From JBCCRH01 sp039208045 (lineage in GTDB: Bacteria; Bacteroidota; Bacteroidia; Chitinophagales; Saprospiraceae): a stretch of 24,087 bases of DNA. The stretch is taken from the NCBI GenBank assembly GCA_039208045.1, contig JBCCRH010000030.1, positions 1 to 24,087 of the forward strand, read 5' to 3'. Made by a program: the position numbers and the translations under genes. Numbering within the stretch: position 1 is the stretch's first letter; each line of letters opens with the position of its first letter. Of this stretch, positions 15,034 to 22,075 are shown piece after piece. Below the pieces are notes generated by a model, which did not search any database, was not told the DNA's origin, and worked only from the letters and a program-made list of their open reading frames with translations.

Positions 15034-15507
15034 TTAATCGTATTTATACGGTAATGTCTTGGAGTCTTTCACGGTGGAAAGTGTCATCAAGGTTTTAAGG
15101 CGCTCAATTTCTTCAATTTGCGAAAGCGTTTTAAAGAGTAACTGCTCGTAAGTTGGTATATCCTTGCAGGTAATCTTGATGAGAAAGTCTGCTTCACCTG
15201 TAATGATATAGCACTCGGTTATTTCTTCGATTTCATTGATTTTTTCGAGGAAATGCTCCAGGGCACGTTCTTTCTGCCAAGCTAAAGAGACTAGGACAAA
15301 AGTTTTTACATTCAACCCAATAGACTGCGGGTTAACTTTGGCGTGATAGCTGTGGATAACGCTATTTTGCTCTAGTTTTTTTACACGCTCCAAAGTTGGG
15401 GCAGGGGAGAGGCCGATTTTTTTCGACAAATCCAGGTTCGTAATCTTGCTATTCTCTTGTAATATCTTGAGAATTTTGAGGTCAATTTTGTCTAATTTTT
15501 CTGACAT
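15034..15507 (-). CDS. Lrp/AsnC-family transcriptional regulator
   Basis: A 157-aa regulator from the ATG at 15505-15507 (MSEKLDKIDLKILKILQENS). The open frame runs upstream to 15600, but the extra residues are not family-like. Residues 1-60 are the AsnC-type winged helix (KITNLDLSKKIGLSPAPTLERVKKLE). About 65-145 are the RAM effector domain (YHAKVNPQSIGLNVKTFVLVSL ... ITECYIITGEADFLIKI). Members sense amino acids and control amino-acid metabolism. It sits directly downstream of glutamate dehydrogenase on the same strand but is separated by a strong hairpin, so it probably has its own promoter in 15508-15645. A role in controlling gdh or the upstream peptidase operon is plausible but inferred from position only. 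Confidence 0.9.
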   Translation of the reverse strand: MSEKLDKIDLKILKILQENSKITNLDLSKKIGLSPAPTLERVKKLEQNSVIHSYHAKVNPQSIGLNVKTFVLVSLAWQKERALEHFLEKINEIEEITECYIITGEADFLIKITCKDIPTYEQLLFKTLSQIEEIERLKTLMTLSTVKDSKTLPYKYD

Positions 15508-15645
15508 CTTCCTTTTTGATTTTTTACCGATTGTAAAACCGCTGCAATATATTGAGTATCGCCAACAAAAACAACGCGCATCCGAAAAAAAAGAGTACAA
15601 ATACTAAATAAATTTGGCTAGATGCTTTGTTTTTGTAATAAAATT

Positions 15646-15687
15646 TGGGGTAAATCAGCCATTTTGAATAAAAACTGATTTACCCCA
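15646..15687 (-). terminator. Terminator hairpin downstream of glutamate dehydrogenase
   Basis: A perfect 13-bp inverted repeat: TGGGGTAAATCAG at 15646-15658 and CTGATTTACCCCA at 15675-15687, with a 16-nt loop. It begins 8 bases after the gdh stop and on the minus strand is followed by the T-rich AATTTTATT. This fits an intrinsic terminator. The long loop leaves an operator role for the adjacent Lrp regulator possible. Confidence 0.72.
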
Positions 15688-15695
15688 CTATTTTG

Positions 15696-17120
15696 CTATG
15701 GGAAGATACCAAGCGCCAAATAATCGCTGGCAATCTTTTCAATAGCACTGACAAAAGCTGCTGTACGCAAATCGTCGATCTTGCGCTTGCGCTTCATAAT
15801 CTCACGAATCTGATGGTAGGCAGTAATCATGGTTTCCTCCAAGCCAGAGCGCACCAAGTCAATCTCATCGGCTCCTTTGGCAATGATCGCTTTGTCTCTA
15901 GCCGAAATGGTTTTGCTGGTGGTTTCTTCTACTAATGAAATGAGTCGCTCGTAGGTGCGCTGATTGAATCGCTTTTCCATACGGCCAAAGCGCATATGGC
16001 TCAGGTTCTTCAACCACTCAAAGTAGGAAACGGTTACCCCACCTGCGTTGAGATAGACATCAGGGAGGATCATGATATTCTTTTCGAGTAGTACCAGTTC
16101 TGCTTCAGCCGTGATGGGGCCATTAGCCGCCTCTGCAATCATTTTTGCTTTAATATTGTGGGCATTTCCAGCATGGATCGCATTTTCTAGCGCTGCCGGC
16201 ACTAAAATATCACACTCAAACTCCACTACCTTAGAGCGATCTTTTTTCTCATACACTTGCGCACCGGGGAACCCAAGAATAGAACCGGTTTCCTTTCTAA
16301 ACTTCAGTAGTTCGTGGATGTCGATGCCTTCAGGCTTGTAAATGGCACCTTCTACCTCACCGACCCCAATAATTTTCACCCCACCTTCATCTTGCGAGAT
16401 GATAGCAGTATTAGAACCCACATTACCTAGTCCTTGTACGACCATAGTTTTGCCTTCTAGTCCAGCCTCTAGCCCGATGGCCTTCATGTCGTCTTCAAAG
16501 CTGCAAGCCTCTCGGATACCAAAGAATACGCCACGGCCCGTTGCTTCTGTTCTGCCGCGAATTCCATTTTGGCTCACCGGCTTACCGGTCACACAGCCCG
16601 CTGCATCAATATCATGGCCATTAAAGGTGCGGTAGGTGTCGTAAATCCAGGCCATTTCGCGAGAGCCTGTGCCATAGTCAGGTGCAGGTACATCGATGGC
16701 TGGGCCAATGAAGTTACGATTTACTAACTCCTTGGTGTAACGGCGAGTAATCTTCTCTAACTGTTTGGGGGTATATTCCCAGGGGTTGATTTTTACGCCT
16801 CCTTTAGCCCCTCCGAATGGCACATCTACAATGGCACACTTGTAGGTCATTAAGGTGGCCAGGGCCATTACCTCTTCTTGGTTGACGTGGTTACTATAGC
16901 GAATACCCCCCTTGGTGGGCGTGCGGTGGTGGCTATGCTGCACGCGATAGGCTTCGATTACCCGATATTCGTTGCCAATTTTTACAGGGAAATGCAAGCG
17001 ATATACGGCGTTGCAGGTTTGGATTTGGCTGAGCAAACCGCGGTGGAGCCCGGTGTGCTGTGCAGCTCGTTCAAAGTAGCTTTGTACACTTTGATAAAAG
17101 CTAGGGACTGGTTTAGTCAT
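15696..17120 (-). CDS. gdhA: Glutamate dehydrogenase (Glu/Leu/Phe/Val family)
   Basis: A 474-aa cytoplasmic enzyme interconverting glutamate and 2-oxoglutarate plus ammonia with NAD(P). The substrate domain has K70 in PTKGGIRYS, K94 in MTYKCAIVDVPFGGAKGGVK and catalytic-type K106, with D148 in DVPAPDYGTG. The Rossmann domain has GLGNVGS near 230-236, where GFGNVGS is more usual. The end has AANGPIT, NAGGVTVSYFEW and the helical tail. The length suits the hexameric family, slightly longer than the common 410-450. The start overlaps the end of the ccmD-like gene by 8 bases, so it is translationally coupled to the cytochrome c maturation genes. Cofactor choice and glutamate versus leucine preference cannot be set with certainty, but the motifs favour glutamate. 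Confidence 0.95.
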   Translation of the reverse strand: MTKPVPSFYQSVQSYFERAAQHTGLHRGLLSQIQTCNAVYRLHFPVKIGNEYRVIEAYRVQHSHHRTPTKGGIRYSNHVNQEEVMALATLMTYKCAIVDVPFGGAKGGVKINPWEYTPKQLEKITRRYTKELVNRNFIGPAIDVPAPDYGTGSREMAWIYDTYRTFNGHDIDAAGCVTGKPVSQNGIRGRTEATGRGVFFGIREACSFEDDMKAIGLEAGLEGKTMVVQGLGNVGSNTAIISQDEGGVKIIGVGEVEGAIYKPEGIDIHELLKFRKETGSILGFPGAQVYEKKDRSKVVEFECDILVPAALENAIHAGNAHNIKAKMIAEAANGPITAEAELVLLEKNIMILPDVYLNAGGVTVSYFEWLKNLSHMRFGRMEKRFNQRTYERLISLVEETTSKTISARDKAIIAKGADEIDLVRSGLEETMITAYHQIREIMKRKRKIDDLRTAAFVSAIEKIASDYLALGIFP

Positions 17121-17328
17121 CTTCCTTAATTTGGTTCTCTAATTTGGTTAGTTTTCGATCTAAATAGACCAGAAATAAAACAATGCCTATAAATATAGCA
17201 ACAATGACGGCTACCACTACATAGATTTTACCGATGCTTCTCATAAAATCTGCATCGCCACTTTGGGCGCTCAGGGAGGAGATTAGCAAAAATTGCAGTG
17301 CAAATAGGCAAGTAAGAGCTTTTTTCAC
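17113..17328 (-). CDS. ccmD: CcmD-like small membrane protein
   Basis: A 71-aa protein if started at the GTG 17326-17328 (MKKALTCLFALQFLLISSLSAQSGDADFMRS). A GTG at 17347-17349 would add seven residues and a less natural N-terminus. After the probable signal or first membrane segment comes IGKIYVVVAVIVAIFIGIVLFLVYLDRKLTKLENQI, the single-helix plus basic tail of CcmD-type proteins. In other bacteria CcmD helps release holo-CcmE from the CcmABC complex. The location downstream of ccmB and ccsA supports the assignment. It overlaps gdh by 8 bases. The 250-base gap from ccsA holds a large palindrome, so its expression may be uncoupled from ccsA. Confidence 0.75.
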   Translation of the reverse strand: MKKALTCLFALQFLLISSLSAQSGDADFMRSIGKIYVVVAVIVAIFIGIVLFLVYLDRKLTKLENQIKEDD

Positions 17329-17401
17329 ACGTTTAAAATTTTTCTGCACAGGCCATAATGCAGAAAAATTTCTGCACGTATGTAACCGCTACGCTCTCGC
17401 A

Positions 17402-17452
17402 TAATATTTATTAAGCATAACTGTCAAGCAATAATATGCTTAATAAATATTA
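17402..17452. repeat. 18-bp perfect inverted repeat between ccsA and ccmD
   Basis: TAATATTTATTAAGCATA at 17402-17419 is perfectly complementary to 17435-17452, with a 15-nt loop. The arms are almost purely A/T and there is no T run specific to either end, so a classic terminator is unlikely. Closer to ccmD, a 10-bp pair TTTTTCTGCA (17339-17348) and TGCAGAAAAA (17359-17368) adds a second hairpin around the start region. Possible roles are an attenuator, an operator for a dimeric protein, or a small mobile hairpin. Confidence 0.85.
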
Positions 17453-17581
17453 AGCTCGTTTCATAGCTGAATAAATGATGAGCTAAAAGTCGTATTTATT
17501 TTACAAATGACAAAGTTTGAACAATATCATTTGATTATTGAACCAATAAAAGGAGGGATTCCACATTTTCTTTGGAATGAC

Positions 17582-18637
17582 TTACAAGTCTAATAAGCGG
17601 TGCTCCAGCTGCTTGGTTCGGTAGAAAAGGTTGGCTATCCAAAGGCCAATTAGAGTCCAGCCGATGATAGCTGGGTAAAAGACCATGCGCATGGTATTAT
17701 CTAAGTCTTCGCCCCCCATAGCAGGGTTACCGCCCGCTCCTGGGTGTAAGCTATCAGTAAGGCGTGGAATCACATAGATAAGGGGAATAAGCGCAGCAAA
17801 GGCAAACAGATTATAGACAGAGCTAATACGTGCTTTCTGCTCATCGTCTTCAAAAGAATTTCGAAGGATAAAATAGGCTAGGTAAATCAGCAAGGCGATA
17901 GCCGTCATGTTTTGCTTGACGTCCCAGTTCCAGTATGCGCCCCAAGTGAATTTAGCCCAGATAGAACCCGTTACTAAGCCCAAGATACCAAACAATAGAC
18001 CAGCTGTATTAAGCGCTTGCGCGCGGTGGTCGTACATGGGATCATACGTGCGTAAGTATCGAATACTGTAAACCACAGAACCTAAAAAAATCAATATCAT
18101 GGCAAACCAAAGCGGTACGTGATAGTACGTATTGCGAATCCCTTCAGCAAGAATATTTCGGAACGGAAAATTCATAGCATCCTTCGAACTAAGATTGGCA
18201 ATAGGGCTATTGACCCAAGCCGCTTGTCCCATGGCAGGATCGATGGAATCTTGGGTAACAAAAACGGCGCTAGGGAGCACACTGGCTCCATCTACTGTAT
18301 TATCAAGAAGCAAAGAAAAATCTTTCACTCGATCTTTGTTGGGAAGATACTCCGGAATACTAAAGGTGACGCGTAGATGTTGGTCATCCAGTACATTTAT
18401 TTTATCTGCTCCTAGCGCATGCTCATTATCCATTTTAAGCCAAGCACGCAAGCTATCTTCTGCTTCTTTATAGTGGGAGTTATAGCCCGTTACTTTAAAC
18501 TCCACCGTTGTGCCTGTCGCAGCACTCTGCGGAGCAACCTCAACGATGCCTGGCTTAAGCGGTACCAGCATACCAGCTGTAAAAGAATAGATTAGAATAA
18601 CAACGCCTAGCGCTTTCCACCAATGCTTTTGAATCAT
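17582..18637 (-). CDS. ccsA: Cytochrome c biogenesis protein CcsA/CcmC-like
   Basis: A 351-aa inner-membrane protein of the heme-handling CcmC/CcsA family. After a first membrane helix (about 8-27) there is an unusual periplasmic insert of ~130 residues (VEVAPQSAATGTTVEFKVTGYN ... LLLDNTVDGASVLPSAVFV) that looks Ig-like. The core has H173 (NTYYHVPLWF), a WWD-type motif WGAYWNWDVKQ at 232-242 and H298 (DSLHPGAGG). The two histidines are the expected heme ligands and the tryptophan-rich loop binds heme. Five or six membrane segments follow 175. It receives heme from the CcmAB system for delivery to apocytochrome c. ccmB lies 63 bases upstream and ccmD downstream. It could also be named ccmC. 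Confidence 0.88.
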   Translation of the reverse strand: MIQKHWWKALGVVILIYSFTAGMLVPLKPGIVEVAPQSAATGTTVEFKVTGYNSHYKEAEDSLRAWLKMDNEHALGADKINVLDDQHLRVTFSIPEYLPNKDRVKDFSLLLDNTVDGASVLPSAVFVTQDSIDPAMGQAAWVNSPIANLSSKDAMNFPFRNILAEGIRNTYYHVPLWFAMILIFLGSVVYSIRYLRTYDPMYDHRAQALNTAGLLFGILGLVTGSIWAKFTWGAYWNWDVKQNMTAIALLIYLAYFILRNSFEDDEQKARISSVYNLFAFAALIPLIYVIPRLTDSLHPGAGGNPAMGGEDLDNTMRMVFYPAIIGWTLIGLWIANLFYRTKQLEHRLLDL

Positions 18638-18700
18638 AAACCAATTACAATTTTAGGTTAAACCTACCAAAAAAATCAACAGCGCCCAAGGTAGTGCAGT

Positions 18701-19360
18701 TTAGTCCCGCCAAAGAAAAGGGTAGAGGATAAAGGTCATGGATAGCAACAGCATGTCAATTGCAATGAGGATGAGCACATCACGCTGAATTCCAGTATCA
18801 TTTAAAATGCGTAATGCATTTGCTGTTAGCTTAATTAAGGTTAGCAAAATGGGGATTACCAGTGGAAAGCTCAATACAGCCAGCAAGGTGCTGCTATTAT
18901 TGGCTTTCACAGCGATAGCCGAGATAAAGGTAAAGGTGATAGAAAACCCAACACTACCCAAAAAAAGCGCTAAAATAAACTGCCCTGCATCTCGAATCGG
19001 ATTGCCCCCTATGAAGACAAAGCCGAGCCAAGTCAGCAAACTCAATAGAAATAACAGCAAGATATTGTAAATAATTTTTGACAATATCATGGCCGTCGGA
19101 TTGACTATGCTGTAGAAGTAGAGCTGCCTTCCCCCATTCTCCTGCACAAAACTCTTGACAATAGCACTAACGGAAGTGAAGAGCACAATTATCCAGAATA
19201 AGGCATTCCAGGCTTCTGGCTTCACCGTACGGAATGCACTATACACAATAAAAATGGTAGAAAAGAGATACAGTAAGATTCCACTAATTGCATAGTTCAT
19301 CCGCAATTCCAGCTTCACTTCTTTCCGTAATAAAAACCATATCTCTTTCGCTAACTGCAT
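18701..19360 (-). CDS. ccmB: Heme exporter membrane subunit CcmB
   Basis: A 219-aa protein with six predicted membrane segments, the usual CcmB length. Motifs of the family are visible: an N-terminal KEVKLELRMNYAISGILLYLFST, FWIIVLFTSVSAIVKSFVQENG, and FPLVIPILLTLIKLTANAL. CcmB works with the ATPase CcmA in the cytochrome c maturation complex that releases heme-loaded CcmE. No ccmA, ccmE or ccmF-type gene is in this window. The gene starts 16 bases after the stop of the S9 peptidase gene, which suggests one transcript, and ccsA follows. Confidence 0.92.
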   Translation of the reverse strand: MQLAKEIWFLLRKEVKLELRMNYAISGILLYLFSTIFIVYSAFRTVKPEAWNALFWIIVLFTSVSAIVKSFVQENGGRQLYFYSIVNPTAMILSKIIYNILLLFLLSLLTWLGFVFIGGNPIRDAGQFILALFLGSVGFSITFTFISAIAVKANNSSTLLAVLSFPLVIPILLTLIKLTANALRILNDTGIQRDVLILIAIDMLLLSMTFILYPFLWRD

Positions 19361-19376
19361 GGGCGCGTATTACTTC

Positions 19377-21794
19377 TTATGGTTTTGCTGCTTTCGCCTC
19401 TTTATTTTTCACATGCTTCTCCAACCACTGATCTTGCTCCCAAAGCATATGCATGATTGATTCTTTTGCTCGGTAGCCATGACTTTCTTTCGGTAGCATA
19501 ACCAAACGCACAGGAGCACCTAGACCTTTTAAGGCATTAAAATACCGCTCACTCTGCAATGGATAAGTGCCGGAGTTGTTATCCGCCACCCCGTGGATCA
19601 AGAGCAGCGGCGTTTTCATTTTATCGGCGTGCATAAACGGAGACATATTATAGTAGATTTCGGGAGCTTCCCAGTAGCTACGCTCTTCGCTTTGGAAACC
19701 AAAAGGTGTCAGCGTTCTATTGTAAGCACCACTCCGAGCAATACCCGCAGCAAATAAATTGGAATGCGATAATAGATTAGCTGTCATAAATGCACCGTAG
19801 CTATGCCCTCCAACGGCAACTTTTTCTCGATCGATATAGCCCAGCTCATCTACTGCATCAATAGCTGCTTTACCATTAGCTACTAGTTGCTTTCTAAAGG
19901 AATCGTTTGGCTCTTCATCGCCTTCGCCCACGATTGGGAACGCGGCATCATCTAGCACCACATATCCTTTAGTAACCCAATAAATAGGCGAGCCCCAATA
20001 AGGATACACAAATTCATTTGGATTAGAGGTGCTTTGAGAGGCACTGGACTTATCCTTGTACTCACGTGGGTATGCCCAAAGAATCATAGGGTATTTTTTC
20101 CCTTTTTCGTAGTTGAGCGGCAAGTAAAGTGTACCCTCCAAATCTAAGCCATCATCTCGTTTGTAGCTAACCACCCGCTTATCTACCTCTTCCAGACTTT
20201 TAAATGGATTAGCAAAATCAGTGATAGCGGTCAGTTCATCCTTCTTAATATTTCTGATGTAGTAGTTGGGGTAGTCCTTTTTTGATTCGATACGAACTAG
20301 GATTTCTCCCTTTTTCATATCGATTGCATAATTAAGGCTCTCCAACTTATCGGTATATTCAGATTGGTAGAGTCGCTTGGTCTCGCCAGTACTTATGTTG
20401 TACTCATCAATGAAGGGAAACTGTCCTTCTTTGGTGTATCCATCACCCATCAGATACAGCTTGTCGCCATTCATATTCAAGGTGTAGCGGCCAAATTTGT
20501 TTCTTTTGTTCACAAAATTTCCGGGATCGCTGTATCTATCTTGATAATTTCGATCAGAAATCATCTTGGAGGTGCCATCTGAAGGGTTGAATAGGTAGGT
20601 CTTCAAATTTCGACTGTTCCACCAATAGTCATAAGCAATAGCTGTATTGTCATTTCCCCATTCGATCCCTCCAAATCGTTGCTGCATTTTTAGAAGGAGC
20701 TTAGGCGTTCCATTGAATGGTGCTTGCAGTTCATAGAGCGCATCTCTATACTCTGCCTCTACCGCAGCGTCTCCCTCGTCCAAAGCTTCGGTCCAAACTA
20801 AAGTAGACGGCTCATCATCTCGCCAGCTCATATTGCGCTTACCCATTCTGGTAGACATAAAACCTTTGGGGCGCACCTCATCCAGCGGAACTTCGTTCAC
20901 TACCGTCACCTTTTTCCCATTGGCATCATACACCGTGCTTTCACTTGGGAATCGGCTATACGTCACCAAATAAGAAAAGGGCCGCTTAATCTTAGTAACC
21001 ATTACATACTTTCCATCTGGCGAAAAGCTAACCCCACGATACATATCGGCTCCCAAAAAGTCTTCTACCTTCCCATCGATAGATACCTTTTTGATCTCTG
21101 AACGGGCAAGCTGTTCAAAGTTAAACTCGTCATTAGGCGTTTTCAGTAAATCCTGATACGTTCTATTCTGTGCCTTTGTACCATCGCTCACCGAAACAGT
21201 AGGGCCAGTTGGCACAGCAACAGCCGTATTAATCAGCTCCTTCCGATCACTTGGCAGCATTTTCACCAAAAGGTGCTTATTGTCTTTAAACCAATTGATG
21301 GTACTCCGAATATTGGCATTCACCGTAGCATCCGTCAGTTTAGTCACTTTAGCATCCGCAATATTAAGCACCCACACTTCCACCCCTTCAGCTGTCGTAT
21401 TCAAACAAGCAATCATACTTTCATCTGGCGACCACCGAAAGCCTGAAAGCCTTGCATCTTCTGGTAACCCAGCAACTTGTGTGGCTTCCTTCTCCTTTAC
21501 CTTTTTTACCTTAATATTGGTATAGTAATTCGTCCGACTCCCAATATTAGTCACCGGATTAATACGCAAGCCCGCCAAGCGCATCTCTGTCTCCGACAGC
21601 TCTTGAATGGACTTATACTGGTTGCGATAAAGCAATACCATATGCGCTCCCTTACTATCCATTTGGACACCAGGCGCCAGCTCCACATCAGCTAGCTCTA
21701 AAATTTCTCCAGAGGGCTGCTGGTACGTCAAGCTCTGCTGCGCATAGCCACTCACACTAAGCAGCAATGCAAATAATTTAATTAACGTCTTCAT
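19377..21794 (-). CDS. S9D glutamyl-endopeptidase-like serine peptidase
   Basis: An 805-aa exported peptidase with signal peptide MKTLIKLFALLLSVSGYAQ. Residues ~30-550 form a beta-propeller-type region (FRWSPDESMIACLN, VSFSPDGKYVMVTK). About 560-800 are the alpha/beta hydrolase domain with nucleophile S665 in GGHSYGAF, D738 in HGVADNNSGTYPLQSERYFNALKG and H772 in ESHGYRAKESIMHMLWE. The last two blocks closely follow the plant chloroplast glutamyl endopeptidase (GEP, S9D) pattern, so cleavage after glutamate is likely. Released glutamate could feed the glutamate dehydrogenase in the same gene string; this link is inference. The next gene, ccmB, begins 16 bases downstream. Confidence 0.92.
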   Translation of the reverse strand: MKTLIKLFALLLSVSGYAQQSLTYQQPSGEILELADVELAPGVQMDSKGAHMVLLYRNQYKSIQELSETEMRLAGLRINPVTNIGSRTNYYTNIKVKKVKEKEATQVAGLPEDARLSGFRWSPDESMIACLNTTAEGVEVWVLNIADAKVTKLTDATVNANIRSTINWFKDNKHLLVKMLPSDRKELINTAVAVPTGPTVSVSDGTKAQNRTYQDLLKTPNDEFNFEQLARSEIKKVSIDGKVEDFLGADMYRGVSFSPDGKYVMVTKIKRPFSYLVTYSRFPSESTVYDANGKKVTVVNEVPLDEVRPKGFMSTRMGKRNMSWRDDEPSTLVWTEALDEGDAAVEAEYRDALYELQAPFNGTPKLLLKMQQRFGGIEWGNDNTAIAYDYWWNSRNLKTYLFNPSDGTSKMISDRNYQDRYSDPGNFVNKRNKFGRYTLNMNGDKLYLMGDGYTKEGQFPFIDEYNISTGETKRLYQSEYTDKLESLNYAIDMKKGEILVRIESKKDYPNYYIRNIKKDELTAITDFANPFKSLEEVDKRVVSYKRDDGLDLEGTLYLPLNYEKGKKYPMILWAYPREYKDKSSASQSTSNPNEFVYPYWGSPIYWVTKGYVVLDDAAFPIVGEGDEEPNDSFRKQLVANGKAAIDAVDELGYIDREKVAVGGHSYGAFMTANLLSHSNLFAAGIARSGAYNRTLTPFGFQSEERSYWEAPEIYYNMSPFMHADKMKTPLLLIHGVADNNSGTYPLQSERYFNALKGLGAPVRLVMLPKESHGYRAKESIMHMLWEQDQWLEKHVKNKEAKAAKP

Positions 21795-21828
21795 GATTTC
21801 TTATAGTTGATTTTAAAGCCGGAAGATA

Positions 21829-21860
21829 CAAAATACCCCTGAATTACCTCCAACTCCAAA
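21829..21860 (-). promoter_or_regulatory. Possible promoter of the S9 peptidase operon
   Basis: On the minus strand TTTG at 21860-21857 precedes TATTTTG at 21835-21829 by 21 bases. This is one base short of the Bacteroidota -7 consensus TAnnTTTG. It lies about 35 bases upstream of the start codon. A near match, so support is modest. Confidence 0.35.
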
Positions 21861-22075
21861 ATCCCTAAACTCCTCAACGCTTAAACCCCTCAACCCCCAA
21901 ACCACCCCCCCGCAAAATGTTGGATGTTACCGGGCCATTGCACCGCTTAAATATCCAACATTGAGCCCCCCTCGTCCTCCGTCCTCCAACTCCTCAACCC
22001 CCAAACTCCAAAACCCCTCAACGCTTAAACTCCTCAACTCCAAAACCCCTCAACCCCTCAACGCTCCCCCCTCGC
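21840..22075. repeat. Strand-skewed degenerate repeat region with internal palindrome
   Basis: A C-rich top strand (G-rich in the transcribed minus strand) built from variants of CTCAAC, CCCCTCAAC and CTCCAAAACCCCTCAAC. CTCAACGCTTAAAC occurs at 21873-21886 and 22018-22031. In the middle is a 10-bp inverted repeat, AATGTTGGAT (21916-21925) and ATCCAACATT (21953-21962), around a different, unrepeated 27-base sequence. The region fills the gap between two minus-strand genes and enters the last codons of the downstream-sorted protein. In RNA the GGGG runs could stack, though this is untested. Confidence 0.8.

Noticed and set aside
16072..16635. Long plus-strand frames antisense to glutamate dehydrogenase
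   Set aside because: Shadow frames of a well-conserved enzyme; serine/alanine/proline-rich translations without domains.
17507..17593. 28-codon plus-strand frame beginning MTKFEQYHLIIEPIKGG
   Set aside because: Too short, overlaps the ccsA stop region, has no promoter or context, and could be chance.
18654..18666. TAGGTTAAACCTA palindrome upstream of ccsA as an operator
   Set aside because: Only 6-bp arms, a single occurrence and no matching regulator; too weak to call.
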